Assembly: GCF_015476335.1 (NCBI RefSeq)
Contig: NZ_JADAQY010000001.1
Location: forward strand, 64,099-128,098
Length of the DNA: 64,000 bases
Source of the DNA: Rickettsia endosymbiont of Cardiosporidium cionae
GTDB taxonomy: Bacteria; Pseudomonadota; Alphaproteobacteria; Rickettsiales; Rickettsiaceae
Direction of reading: 5' to 3'
The translations under genes and the position numbers were made by a program. Of this stretch, positions 26,713 through 35,439 are shown piece by piece. Below the pieces are notes generated by a model that was not told the DNA's origin, made no database searches, and was given only the letters and a program-made list of their open reading frames with translations. How positions within the stretch are numbered: the stretch's first letter is position 1; every line of letters begins with the position of its first letter.

Positions 26713-27417
26713 ATGTCTATATTCCACGCTACTATTCTGAGTATTTTTCCTGAAATTTTCCCTGGTTCTTTAGGATTTTCATTATCAGGCAAAGCTTTAA
26801 AGGATAAGATATGGTCATTTAATGTTATAAATATCAGGGATTATGGTATAGGTAATTACCGAAGGATAGATGATACCATGTACGGAGGAGGGGATGGCCT
26901 TATAATGCGCCCTGATGTGTTAGGTAAGGCCCTAGATTATGCTTTATCTGGCTCTAATTCTCATGTACCAATATATTATCCATCTCCACGTGGTCAGTTA
27001 TTTTCTCAAAATCTTGCTAACAAGATTCTAGAAAAGAAGAAGATAATACTACTTTGTGGGAGATTTGAAGGAATTGATCAAAGGATCATAGAAGAATATA
27101 ATATAGAGGAGCTTAGTATAGGAGACTATATATTATCTGGAGGAGAGCTGGCTAGCATGGTGATTTTGGATTCAGTGATACGTCTAATACCAGGAGTGAT
27201 ACAGAACAGTAATGCATTATCAGAGGAGTCATTTACTTTTGAGTATAATGGATCTAAATTACTTGAGTATCCTCTATATACTAAACCTAATTTATGGAAA
27301 GGAAGGTCAATTCCTGAGGCTTTACTTTCTGGTGATCCTAAAAAAATTATAAAATGGAAACAGGAACAGGCATTTAATATCACTAAATCTACCAGACCAG
27401 ATTTAATAAAAAAATAA
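26713..27417 (+). CDS. trmD: tRNA (guanine-N1-)-methyltransferase TrmD
   Basis: SPOUT-class methyltransferase that makes m1G37 in tRNAs, preventing frameshifts. The N-terminal IFPEIFPG, the RDYGIGNYRRIDDTMYGGGDGLIMRPD block, the trefoil-knot SAM site LLCGRFEGIDQR and SIGDYILSGGELA, and the C-terminal GRSIPEALLSGDPKKI are all characteristic. Length 234 is normal. rplS follows after about 200 bp; the standard rpsP-rimM part of the operon is missing upstream, where the ankyrin genes lie instead. Confidence 0.97.
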   Translation: MSIFHATILSIFPEIFPGSLGFSLSGKALKDKIWSFNVINIRDYGIGNYRRIDDTMYGGGDGLIMRPDVLGKALDYALSGSNSHVPIYYPSPRGQLFSQNLANKILEKKKIILLCGRFEGIDQRIIEEYNIEELSIGDYILSGGELASMVILDSVIRLIPGVIQNSNALSEESFTFEYNGSKLLEYPLYTKPNLWKGRSIPEALLSGDPKKIIKWKQEQAFNITKSTRPDLIKK

Positions 27418-27616
27418 GAATTTATACCCATATATCAGCTTTAATCAGTAAATAAATATCACTAGCAATATATTAAATAATATATGAATTGCATATATTT
27501 CGTGAGATATAATAATTGTTGCAAATTGTAGAAAATTATGCATAAATATGGGGTTAATTATGTATTTTAGTGTTTTAATTCTAATTTAATTTTTGATATT
27601 AATATATAGGGATGTG

Positions 27617-27988
27617 ATGAATTTAGTGGAATATTTTAACAATGAAGAAATCAATAAGATAAATTCTTTGCGTGTTTTAACTAATTTTAGAGTTGGTGAT
27701 ACTATAGAAGTAAAAACTAAGATTGATAACAACACTCAAAGGCTCCAATCTTATACTGGTGTAGTGATCGCAAAAAGAAATAGATCTATTAATTCTTCTT
27801 TTATAGTAAGAAAAGTTAGCCATGGTGAAGGAGTAAATAAAAAATTTATGACTTATTCACCAAATATAGTTGAAGTAAAGATTTTAAAAGAAGGTATAGT
27901 AAGAAGGGCTAAGTTATTCTATTTAGAAAAATTAACTGGCAAGGCAGCAAGGATAAAAGAGAGAATTTATAACAAAAAAACACGCTAA
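27617..27988 (+). CDS. rplS: 50S ribosomal protein L19
   Basis: Large-subunit protein at the interface with the 30S subunit. The conserved core FRVGDTIEVKTKI...RLQSYTGVVIAKRNRSINSSFIVRKVSHGEGVNKKF is complete, as is the C-terminal RRAKLFYLEKLTGKAARIKER. The open frame reaches back to a TTG at 27593, but an AGGGAT element at 27608-27613 lies at normal distance from the ATG at 27617 (MNLVEYFNNEE), which is preferred and gives 123 residues. It converges with the next gene. Confidence 0.95.
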   Translation: MNLVEYFNNEEINKINSLRVLTNFRVGDTIEVKTKIDNNTQRLQSYTGVVIAKRNRSINSSFIVRKVSHGEGVNKKFMTYSPNIVEVKILKEGIVRRAKLFYLEKLTGKAARIKERIYNKKTR

Positions 27989-28032
27989 ACAATATTTATT
28001 ATATTCTTTAGTAATTAAATATGTTAGTGCTG

Positions 28033-29007
28033 TTATATCTCAATCCAGCTAGATATGTTTATCCCGGATTTTTTGAGTTGTTGTAAGTGGGTATATCTCT
28101 GTATAAATAATCCTACTTCTACATTGAAACTGTTACCATTGTTTTTATTCTCATAAATTGTTTTTGAAATAGCAAATTTTGAATATAATGTTCCGTAATG
28201 TTTATAAAAAATATATTCAGTGTAACTGCCTATACAAAACCAATTTTTTATTTTTATTAATTGATTCGTGTATATTTTTATAGAGTCAAATTTATTAATA
28301 TTTATATTATGAGTATAATATATTCCATAATCATGTATTCTATTTAGATTTTTTTTAGAAGATATTTTATTTTGCTTCCCTAGCATTAGGCCTATAGTAG
28401 CGTAGCTGTAGTTTTTGTTATTAGTTATGTATTTTTGGCTACATGATATAGCATAACTGATAAGAAATGATTTGTTATTAAATATCCTTTGTTTGTACAT
28501 TAGCTCTATAGATCTGTTATGACTGGATAATATCTGCTGGGAGTTATTTCTATTTTCTATTAACCTATGTAATAACTGATAAGTAATGATAGCTACTAGA
28601 TTTTTATCTTGAGCGAAACCGTATTCTATCATCAATTTTGCAAAAAACTTTTCCTGTACGAATGGAAGAATATTTTTTAGATAGCGCAGTTTTTTAATTT
28701 CACTATCTATTGTATCTATAGTTTTATTATTATTCAATTTTGGTGGTAATAATAAATTTTGTGATTCTTTATTATAGTATATATTTTTAATCTTTGTTAA
28801 GTCTATTATTTGATTTTCTATAACCTTATCATACTGATTCACTGTGTCATGTATGTAATTTAGAGATTGTTGGTTAGTAAAAGAAAAATTTTTATATATT
28901 TTATATTTTTGATCATCCACTAACCAAGCAGAGCAATAGCACTGAGTAATTTTGCATGTATAAAATACTATTATATTAGTAATAATTAAATTAACTTTAA
29001 TATTCAT
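28033..29007 (-). CDS. Hypothetical exported protein, possible outer-membrane barrel
   Basis: A 324-residue protein I do not recognise. The first 25 residues (MNIKVNLIITNIIVFYTCKI) look like a signal sequence ending near QCYCSA. The middle is helical and charged (DSEIKKLRYLKNILPFVQEKF). The C-terminal 150 residues show alternating aromatic and polar residues (SYATIGLMLGK, DYGIYYTHNININ, SYTEYIFYKHYGTLYSKFAIS, FNVEVGLFIQRY), as in beta strands of a membrane barrel. It has an isolated position, convergent with rplS and divergent from the aspartic protease gene. Function unknown. Confidence 0.6.
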   Translation of the reverse strand: MNIKVNLIITNIIVFYTCKITQCYCSAWLVDDQKYKIYKNFSFTNQQSLNYIHDTVNQYDKVIENQIIDLTKIKNIYYNKESQNLLLPPKLNNNKTIDTIDSEIKKLRYLKNILPFVQEKFFAKLMIEYGFAQDKNLVAIITYQLLHRLIENRNNSQQILSSHNRSIELMYKQRIFNNKSFLISYAISCSQKYITNNKNYSYATIGLMLGKQNKISSKKNLNRIHDYGIYYTHNININKFDSIKIYTNQLIKIKNWFCIGSYTEYIFYKHYGTLYSKFAISKTIYENKNNGNSFNVEVGLFIQRYTHLQQLKKSGINISSWIEI

Positions 29008-29502
29008 TAATAATGATATTTTCTTGCATTACTAATTGCATCAGATTATATAAGATAATAAATATATATATATATATTATCTTGGCTGCATAGGTTGTAT
29101 CCTATAACATTTATAATAGTCTTAGTATTTAGATTTATAACTTCTGAAGGCGATAAGTACCTATATTAATATATATTCTTAAAATATTAAAATTAATTTT
29201 TTGTCTTCAGAGTTTATAATACCATCAGCAGTACTCTATGCTACTTAAATTGTCTGTAATAAATATTATAATTTTTAATGACTGAGTATCAGTTATAGTT
29301 TTAGCGAAATAAAACACTATAATAACATTCATTGCTATTGAATTATAGTTGAATTATTGTTTCAACATAGATTTAGATATTAAAAAATTCAGAAATAATT
29401 CTAATCAATAAGTAAAGATTGATAAAATAAGTGCTAGATAATACATAAAAAAATATTGTAAAATTAGTATTTTATCGAATAAATAAACTAATAAAAAATG
29501 AA
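29008..29502. other. Intergenic region with two inverted repeats
   Basis: 495 bp between divergent genes. It contains an alternating-AT stretch framed by 9-bp perfect arms (29052-29060 with 29075-29083) and a looser 15-bp inverted repeat (29135-29149 with 29205-29219, 13 of 15 matching) around a 55-nt AT-rich loop. I see no coding relic, tRNA or clear promoter pair in the rest. Confidence 0.55.
29052..29083. repeat. AT-dinucleotide tract within a 9-bp inverted repeat
   Basis: Arms AAGATAATA and TATTATCTT flank an alternating TA tract of about 14 bp. It could form a cruciform or an unstable microsatellite. It lies 45 bp upstream of the start of the minus-strand hypothetical gene, so it sits in that gene's promoter region. 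Confidence 0.6.
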
Positions 29503-30021
29503 GTGAAGCAAAAAATATTTTTTATCATATATTGGATAGTATTAATAATATTGATTATATCTATTTATGTATTTAAACCAGAGTTACAATATGTGTATCA
29601 TAGAATTAAATCAGCTATTTTGCCAGGATCTATTGCTGAAAATGCTCTGGATAGAAGTTTAAGGATTTATCGCAGTGCAGATTCTCATTTCTATATTTAT
29701 GCTTTAGTCAATAGAAAAAAGATAAAATTTTTGGTTGATACCGGTGCTACTAATATTTTTCTTTCTAAAAAGGATGCAAGATTTTTAGGTATAGACTTGA
29801 ATAAATTAATTTTTGATCAAAGATATTATACTGCTAATGGCATAGCATTAGGTGCGGTGTATAGATTGGATTTACTAGAAATAGGGCCTATCAGTATAAA
29901 GAATTTAGATATACATATTAGTAATAATGAAAATTCTGAGATTTCACTACTAGGGATGAGCGTTATCTCTATTTTAAAAAGTTTTTCCATTGACAATGAT
30001 ATATTAATCATTGAATATTAA
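29503..30021 (+). CDS. Retropepsin-like aspartic protease (APRc/RC1339 type)
   Basis: A membrane-anchored single-domain aspartic protease: one N-terminal transmembrane helix (residues 5-24), then a retropepsin fold with the catalytic DTG at Asp79-Thr80-Gly81 (KFLVDTGATNIFLS) and the psi-loop motif LLGMSVI near the C-terminus. At 172 residues it has one active-site half, so it must dimerise. The rickettsial homologue APRc is reported as a surface-active protease that processes autotransporter adhesins; that role here is by analogy. The start is GTG at 29503, because the nearby ATG at 29498 is out of frame and stops at once. Confidence 0.87.
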   Translation: MKQKIFFIIYWIVLIILIISIYVFKPELQYVYHRIKSAILPGSIAENALDRSLRIYRSADSHFYIYALVNRKKIKFLVDTGATNIFLSKKDARFLGIDLNKLIFDQRYYTANGIALGAVYRLDLLEIGPISIKNLDIHISNNENSEISLLGMSVISILKSFSIDNDILIIEY

Positions 30022-30074
30022 GTATTATTTTCGTACAATCAGTGCTGTGTACCAATTAATGAGTTTAGTGAATT

Positions 30075-30269
30075 ATGTCTTTATATTTTTATCAATTGAT
30101 AGTGGTTAGAATAATGTTAATTGTTTTACTATTATTAAGTGGTTGTAGTAAACAGGATCATAAATTGAATAGTATTAATGATAGTGGTGTTAATAATGAT
30201 TATAAGTCTGATTTAGAAAATGATCTATCAGATCCTCCTGCTTATTTTTGGAATTTAAATTTAGATTAG
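30075..30269 (+). CDS. Small lipoprotein, hypothetical
   Basis: A 64-residue protein with a textbook lipoprotein signal: hydrophobic VRIMLIVLLLLSG before Cys24. The mature chain is about 41 residues, acidic and Asn/Asp-rich, ending DPPAYFWNLNLD. An internal ATG at 30114 (MLIVLLLLSGC) is an alternative start with a shorter signal. It follows the aspartic protease by 53 bp and may share its transcript. No domain is recognised. Confidence 0.7.
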   Translation: MSLYFYQLIVVRIMLIVLLLLSGCSKQDHKLNSINDSGVNNDYKSDLENDLSDPPAYFWNLNLD

Positions 30270-30336
30270 TGCTGTTATACGATTTATTTGGTTGCCGTGT
30301 AATAAAATTGAATAACTTAGTTTAGTAATTTGGTGT

Positions 30337-31650
30337 ATGAGTATGAAAAAAGTTATCATTTCTGGTATGATAGGAAATGGTTTAGAATGGTATGATTATG
30401 CTTTATATGCACAATATTTCTATATTATTAGTAATAATTTTTTTCCAGATAATCATTTAAATTCTATATTTACATTTGCTGTTTTTGCTATAGGTTCTGC
30501 TGCTAGGCCTTTCGGTGGAGCATTATTGGGTTATATAGGTGATTTATTTGGAAGAAAGATATCGTTGGTTATTGGTATATTAATGATGTCAATACCTACT
30601 GCTATTATTGGTATATTACCTTCGTATAAATCTATAGGCTTACTTTCACCTATTATTTTAGTCATAATAAGATTATTACAAGGGTTAGCACTTGGTGGAG
30701 AATTTAGTGGTTGTATTTCTTATGTTGTTGAGTCTTCTACTCATTCTAAGAGGGGGTTAGCAGGTAGTACATCTTTTATCAGTATGTGTTTGGGGATTTT
30801 ACTGGGAGTTGGAGTCACTGGATTACTATCCAAGATTTTGTCAGAAAATGATTTACTATCATGGGGTTGGCGTTTACCATTTATCGCTGGTCTTTTTATT
30901 GGTTTTATTGGTATATATATAAGAAAAAATTTATCTGAAACTCCAATATATAAAATTGCTAAATCTAAAGGTTATTTATCTCGCTCTCCGATACGTGATA
31001 CTATACTTTATCATAAAGCTTCTATGCTTATTGCTACACTGATCTATATTAATGTGTGTGTTCCGTTTTATGCATTAACCGTCTTAATGAAGGATTATAT
31101 GTTAAATTTAGGCTATTCCGCTTCACAGATTGATACGGTATATACTATAACTTTGATTAGTATGATTATTGGGATACCTATTTCAGCTCATATTTCGGAT
31201 AAAATTGGTAGAAAACCTGTATTAGTTTTTTCAAGTATATGTTTAATAATTATTATATATCCGTTGTTTTCTGTTTTGAATAGTAGCAGCAAAGATTACA
31301 GTTTGTTAATAGTATTGGAAATACTATTTGCTTTAATAACAGGTTGTTATATGGGGCCTATACCAACTGCTCTAGTAGAGTTATTTCCTACCAAAATTAG
31401 GTTTACTGGAGTTGCCCTTTCTTATAATACGAGTGTAGCAATTTTTGGTAGTACTCTACCTATGATTGCAAGCATTTTTAGACAATATCTAGGAAATTAT
31501 ACTAATTTGACTGCATATTATATGTTATTACTTATAGTTTTTTGTTTTGTATTTCTATTGTTCTACTATAAAGAAAGCTATAAGAAAGATATATCTTTAG
31601 ATATATCTTATGAAACCGGTGACAGTATCCATAATATACAAGTTAGCTAG
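30337..31650 (+). CDS. MFS metabolite:proton symporter, ProP/ShiA-type
   Basis: A 437-residue major facilitator with 12 hydrophobic segments. The start (GMIGNGLEWYDYALYAQYFYII) and the loop motif GYIGDLFGRKISL between helices 2 and 3, repeated as SDKIGRKPVL in the second half, together with RLLQGLALGGEFSG, identify the metabolite:H+ symporter family. Members carry osmolytes (proline, betaine) or dicarboxylates such as oxoglutarate; rickettsial genomes hold many ProP-like copies with unknown substrates. Two ATGs at 30337 and 30343 are equally possible. Confidence 0.9.
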   Translation: MSMKKVIISGMIGNGLEWYDYALYAQYFYIISNNFFPDNHLNSIFTFAVFAIGSAARPFGGALLGYIGDLFGRKISLVIGILMMSIPTAIIGILPSYKSIGLLSPIILVIIRLLQGLALGGEFSGCISYVVESSTHSKRGLAGSTSFISMCLGILLGVGVTGLLSKILSENDLLSWGWRLPFIAGLFIGFIGIYIRKNLSETPIYKIAKSKGYLSRSPIRDTILYHKASMLIATLIYINVCVPFYALTVLMKDYMLNLGYSASQIDTVYTITLISMIIGIPISAHISDKIGRKPVLVFSSICLIIIIYPLFSVLNSSSKDYSLLIVLEILFALITGCYMGPIPTALVELFPTKIRFTGVALSYNTSVAIFGSTLPMIASIFRQYLGNYTNLTAYYMLLLIVFCFVFLLFYYKESYKKDISLDISYETGDSIHNIQVS

Positions 31651-31701
31651 TTATTATTTTTTATTATAGTTTTATAACTATTGATTAGTTTATCAATCTT
31701 T

Positions 31702-32319
31702 ATGAATTTTAAAAAAAAATACAGACATTCGCTGGTATCTGTAGCTATCACTGGTAGTTTAGCTGTAGGTAAAAGTTATTTATTGAATATAATTGATGAT
31801 GATTTTGGATGCCCTGTATTTTCCTCTGATCTATATGTAAAAAAATTGTACCAAGATGCTCGCATTCGAAATTCTGTATTAAAAATATTAAATATCACAA
31901 AATTTTCTGAGCAGGAGATAGCCAATATTATATATACTAATAGAATAAAAAGGATCAAATTAGAAGAATTTATACACCCTATGGTATTAAAGGCTATTTT
32001 TGATTTTAAGAATAATAATCATTCTAGAAATTTAGCATTTTTTGAGATACCATTATTATTTGAAGCTAAATTTCAAAAATATTTTGATTATAGTATACTG
32101 GTGTATTGTTCTGAAAAATCAAGAATCAGAAGAGCAGAAGAGAGAGGTTTTAATTTATTTATTTTTAATCAGCTAAAAAAAATACAATTTTCTCAATTAA
32201 AAAAAAAGCGATTAGCAGATTTTATGATCTGTAGCGATATTAATAGGGAAAATCAGAAGATCTTATTGGATAAAATAATCACTAAAATACAAAATAAATC
32301 TTTTAATAGGGATATATGA
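31702..32319 (+). CDS. coaE: Dephospho-CoA kinase
   Basis: Last step of coenzyme A synthesis. A P-loop GSLAVGKS lies at residues 18-25; the usual form is GxIGSGKS, so this loop is slightly unusual but keeps the critical Gly-Lys-Ser. Other family blocks are FSSDLYVKKLYQD, LEEFIHPMV and FEIPLLFEAKFQ. The open frame begins with TTG at 31681, but the ATG at 31702 gives a normal 205-residue protein. The stop overlaps the dnaQ start by 4 bp (ATGA), an arrangement typical of translational coupling; coaE-dnaQ pairing is common in alphaproteobacteria. Confidence 0.9.
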   Translation: MNFKKKYRHSLVSVAITGSLAVGKSYLLNIIDDDFGCPVFSSDLYVKKLYQDARIRNSVLKILNITKFSEQEIANIIYTNRIKRIKLEEFIHPMVLKAIFDFKNNNHSRNLAFFEIPLLFEAKFQKYFDYSILVYCSEKSRIRRAEERGFNLFIFNQLKKIQFSQLKKKRLADFMICSDINRENQKILLDKIITKIQNKSFNRDI

Positions 32320-33002
32320 ATTACATTAGAGAAATAGTGCTAGATACTGAAACTACAGGTTTGAGATATAGTGATGGGCATAAGATAATTGAAATTGGAG
32401 CAGTCGAGATGATAAATAAAGAAGTAACTGAAAATTACTTTCATTGTTATATTAATCCTAAACGAGAAGTGCCAAAAGAATCTTATAAAATTCACGGTAT
32501 TTCTTATGAATTTTTAGCAGATAAGCCTATTTTTAAAGATATAGTAAATGATTTTTTAGGATTTATTAAAAATGATACCTTAGTTATACATAATGCAGAT
32601 TTTGATATTGGTTTTTTGAATTATGAATTAAATTTATTAAAAATGCCTCCATTAGCTTGTAAAGTAGAGGATACATTAAAAATTGCAAGAAAGCGTTATC
32701 CTGGAAAAAGGGTGAATTTAGATGCTTTATGTAAAAAATTTCAAATTGATAATTCTCATAGACAACTTCATGGAGCGCTAAAGGATGCGTTGTTGCTTAC
32801 AAAAGTTTACATAGAATTACTTGGTGGTAGACAATACAAACTAAATATTAATAGTAAAATATCCCATCAATCATCGATAAATGATAAACAATTAATACTA
32901 GAGAAAAAAATCAAGTTAAATAACTATCCTATTATTTTACCAAATTCAGAAGAATTAACACAATTTGAGGCATTTTCAAAAAAATTTATTAAATCATTTT
33001 AA
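32316..33002 (+). CDS. dnaQ: DNA polymerase III epsilon subunit (3'-5' proofreading exonuclease)
   Basis: DEDDh exonuclease that proofreads for DnaE, whose gene is near the right end of this window. Exo I is DTETTG with Asp10 and Glu12, Exo II is HNADFDIGFL, and Exo III is HGALKDALLL. Residues 1-180 are the nuclease; the lysine/asparagine-rich tail after residue 185 is the polymerase-binding region. Length 228 is normal. The start codon overlaps the coaE stop. Confidence 0.95.
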   Translation: MNYIREIVLDTETTGLRYSDGHKIIEIGAVEMINKEVTENYFHCYINPKREVPKESYKIHGISYEFLADKPIFKDIVNDFLGFIKNDTLVIHNADFDIGFLNYELNLLKMPPLACKVEDTLKIARKRYPGKRVNLDALCKKFQIDNSHRQLHGALKDALLLTKVYIELLGGRQYKLNINSKISHQSSINDKQLILEKKIKLNNYPIILPNSEELTQFEAFSKKFIKSF

Positions 33003-33298
33003 TTAATCTATGCAGATATTAGATATTCTAATACATGTTATAGCCTTTTAAAGTATGAGATCTGAGAGAGAATATGTTATATAAATTTTATCTGTGATTC
33101 TGTTGTCAGTAATACAATTCAACCATACTATTAAATATTATAGGATACTACTTCAAACTTAGTTTCTTTATTTATAGTCAATAAATTTTATTATATTAAT
33201 AAATAATTTTTATAATTTGGCTAATTTTGCTTAGCTAACTAGTATTGTTGATATCACTATATATTGAAATTTTAAAAATATTGAATATATTATAATAT

Positions 33299-33376
33299 AT
33301 GGTATTATCTGTGGTAGAACTAGGTATTGTGGTTGTCGGTTCATTTTTGGCATTTGTTTTTCTAAATTATTTATAA
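33299..33376 (+). CDS. Possible 25-residue hydrophobic membrane peptide
   Basis: ATG-initiated ORF encoding MVLSVVELGIVVVGSFLAFV followed by FLNYL, essentially one transmembrane helix with a single acidic residue near the start. A TATAAT box lies 2 bp upstream but no ribosome-binding site is visible. A hairpin with a T-rich tail begins 5 bp after the stop, which suggests an independent short transcript. It is too short to separate from chance. If real it could be a small membrane subunit or a toxin-like peptide, but there is no evidence for either. Confidence 0.3.
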   Translation: MVLSVVELGIVVVGSFLAFVFLNYL

Positions 33377-33381
33377 ATTAA

Positions 33382-33405
33382 CAAGAATGTTTTCTTGAAA
33401 CTTTT
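33382..33405 (+). terminator. Terminator-like hairpin
   Basis: Arms CAAGAA (33382-33387) and TTCTTG (33392-33397) with loop TGTT, followed by AAAC and five T residues. It lies just downstream of the 25-codon ORF and upstream of grpE. Confidence 0.45.
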
Positions 33406-33475
33406 TGATCTTATAATATAACTTAAGATGATTATTATTCTTCAACAACTAATATACAGTAAGTAAATAAAAAAT

Positions 33476-34201
33476 ATGACAAATCAAGTTGAAAATATAT
33501 CTAAAAAACATAATAAAAATATTAATATGGTTGATAGCAATATGCGTGATATATCCTCAGAAGAGGCTAATAAATCTGGTGGTGATTTAAAAGATAAAAA
33601 TGTAAAAATATTTCCTGAATCAGAAGGTAACAAAGATCAATATGATACAGTAGCAGAAGATGAAATCATATTAGATGATAATAACTATGCAGAGTTATTA
33701 GAAAAAGAAATTTTGAATAGTAAGAAACTATCTCAAACTATCCAAGAGCTTAACGATAAAATAAAAGAGTTAGAGGATAAATTTTTGAGAAGTGTTGCAG
33801 AGTCTGAGAACATCAGATCTAGGTTTAGCAAATCATTAGAAGAAGAGAAAAGATACTCAATAAGAAATTTTAGTAAAGATCTAATACCAGTAATAGATAG
33901 CTTAAATATGGCAATTAGTCACGGTGGTGAAGCATCAACAGAAAATATAAAAGATATATTAGCAGGCATTACAATGACAAAACAAGAATTGGAGTCAGCG
34001 TTTAAAAAGCATAAAGTAGAAGCAATAGTGCCTTCAGTAGGAGATAAATTTGATTACCACAACCATAACGCTATATCACAAAAAGAAAATAATGATTACG
34101 AAGAGGGTACTATACTCAATGTTATGCAAGTTGGTTATAAGATCCAAGATAGATTAATCAGGCCAGCATCCGTTGTTGTATCAAAAAGATATGCAGACTA
34201 G
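33476..34201 (+). CDS. grpE: Nucleotide exchange factor GrpE
   Basis: Co-chaperone that releases ADP from DnaK. An acidic, poorly ordered N-terminal 75 residues leads into the long coiled coil (about 76-130: LEKEILNSKKLSQTIQELNDKIKELEDKFLRS...) and the compact DnaK-binding head with FDYHNHNAISQ and the C-terminal VGYKIQDRLIRPASVVVSK signature. The N-terminal tail is longer than in E. coli GrpE (241 against 197 residues). A CTTGAAA element about 76 bp upstream hints at heat-shock control but its -10 partner is poor. dnaK is not in the window. The next gene overlaps its end by 11 bp. Confidence 0.95.
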   Translation: MTNQVENISKKHNKNINMVDSNMRDISSEEANKSGGDLKDKNVKIFPESEGNKDQYDTVAEDEIILDDNNYAELLEKEILNSKKLSQTIQELNDKIKELEDKFLRSVAESENIRSRFSKSLEEEKRYSIRNFSKDLIPVIDSLNMAISHGGEASTENIKDILAGITMTKQELESAFKKHKVEAIVPSVGDKFDYHNHNAISQKENNDYEEGTILNVMQVGYKIQDRLIRPASVVVSKRYAD

Positions 34202-35396
34202 ATTGTTGTTATTAACTAATTTATCTACTTTGGCTATAGTAAATTTTAGATGCTGTGTTTGCTGTAAAAGATTGTTTGTACGGATTTTATTTTTATGTTC
34301 TATTTTAGGAAGTGTAAATATAGCATTTGCAGTAAATTCTATTGATTACATATTTATATCTGCAGAAGGTACCAATGCGATTGAAGCAAAAATTAGAGCA
34401 CATGATCTAGGAAAGCGCAGAGCTTTATCATTAATTTTGAATCAAAAATCAATACAAAATATTGCAAATGTTGCTTATTCAGATTTACAGCATCTTTTTA
34501 ATATAACAGTACATCAAGAATCTTCAACAATGTATAAATATACTGCTACCGTCACTTATTACTATGAAAAAAATAAACTAAATGATCTGATATTTAAGTA
34601 TGCGACTGGAGAATTACTTGATAAATTCTATGAATATTTAATAATTAATGTTGATAAGCAAGGAACAATCCTAACGTTGTTAGATAATAGTAAAAATTTT
34701 AATGTTTGGAAAAAATTTGATTCAGTACTAAAGTATAATAAAATTTATCTAGCTCAAGGTCATTTCGAATCTTTAGCAGATTTAGTTAAAGATTCTAGCA
34801 AAAAAAATATTATGGAACTTAGATATCAAGATTTCATCAATATCTTTGGTGATGTATTTTTCAAAAATGTTCTGATTATTACTACAGAATTGTTTACTAA
34901 CAAATCAGGGGTAAGTTATCTAGAAGTAAAACAATATATATTTTCACATAATTCGCCAGATAAAGTTAAAACTTTAGCAAAAAATTATACTATATCTAAT
35001 ATTTCTGCAATACCAAATGTTATAGAATTGATAATAAAAGGTTTAATTAATAATTATGGTAAACCAGATACTCTGAATCAGAAAAATACTATAGCTAACA
35101 ATAGTATACAAAATCAAAATGAAACTAAAGTTGATGATTTATTAACTATTAATAATATTAATATGTATCTTGAAGTATATTCACAAGAAAAATTAAATCT
35201 TATCAAAGATAAATTGTCTAAAATTACTATTATTAAGAGTTATAAATTATTACCTCAGACTTCTAATTTATATAACATAATAATAAATACAGAAGCTACT
35301 GAGTGGGAACTAATGGAAGAATTTTATTTACATAATCTTAGTTATACCACATTGGATAATAAGCAGTATTTGATTAATTTAGAATCAGGTATATAA
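34191..35396 (+). CDS. Exported DUF2066-domain protein
   Basis: A 401-residue protein with an N-terminal signal region (RLFVRILFLCSILGSVNIAFA, ending near residue 47) and a DUF2066-like domain: ISAEGTNAIEAKIRAHDLGKRRALSLIL, then ATVTYYYEKNKLNDLI near residue 120. The C-terminal half has no recognised domain. DUF2066 has no known biochemical role; in alphaproteobacteria the gene usually sits before perM, as here. The ATG at 34191 overlaps the grpE end by 11 bp; an in-frame TTG at 34173 is less likely. Confidence 0.75.
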   Translation: MQTRLLLLTNLSTLAIVNFRCCVCCKRLFVRILFLCSILGSVNIAFAVNSIDYIFISAEGTNAIEAKIRAHDLGKRRALSLILNQKSIQNIANVAYSDLQHLFNITVHQESSTMYKYTATVTYYYEKNKLNDLIFKYATGELLDKFYEYLIINVDKQGTILTLLDNSKNFNVWKKFDSVLKYNKIYLAQGHFESLADLVKDSSKKNIMELRYQDFINIFGDVFFKNVLIITTELFTNKSGVSYLEVKQYIFSHNSPDKVKTLAKNYTISNISAIPNVIELIIKGLINNYGKPDTLNQKNTIANNSIQNQNETKVDDLLTINNINMYLEVYSQEKLNLIKDKLSKITIIKSYKLLPQTSNLYNIIINTEATEWELMEEFYLHNLSYTTLDNKQYLINLESGI

Positions 35397-35439
35397 TAAT
35401 CATTCTATAATATAAAATCATAATTAAAATATTAATTTA

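Larger units (their letters stand above)
33003..33475. other. Intergenic region between dnaQ and grpE with a possible micro-gene
   Basis: 473 bp. It contains a 25-codon hydrophobic ORF (33299-33376), a terminator-like hairpin right behind it (33382-33405), and a CTTGAAA element (33394-33400) that resembles the -35 box of heat-shock promoters, 76 bp before grpE. I see nothing recognisable in the first 290 bp. Confidence 0.5.

Noticed and set aside
27126-27431. Minus-strand frame opposite trmD
   Set aside because: It lies entirely over conserved TrmD motifs and its protein has no recognisable features.
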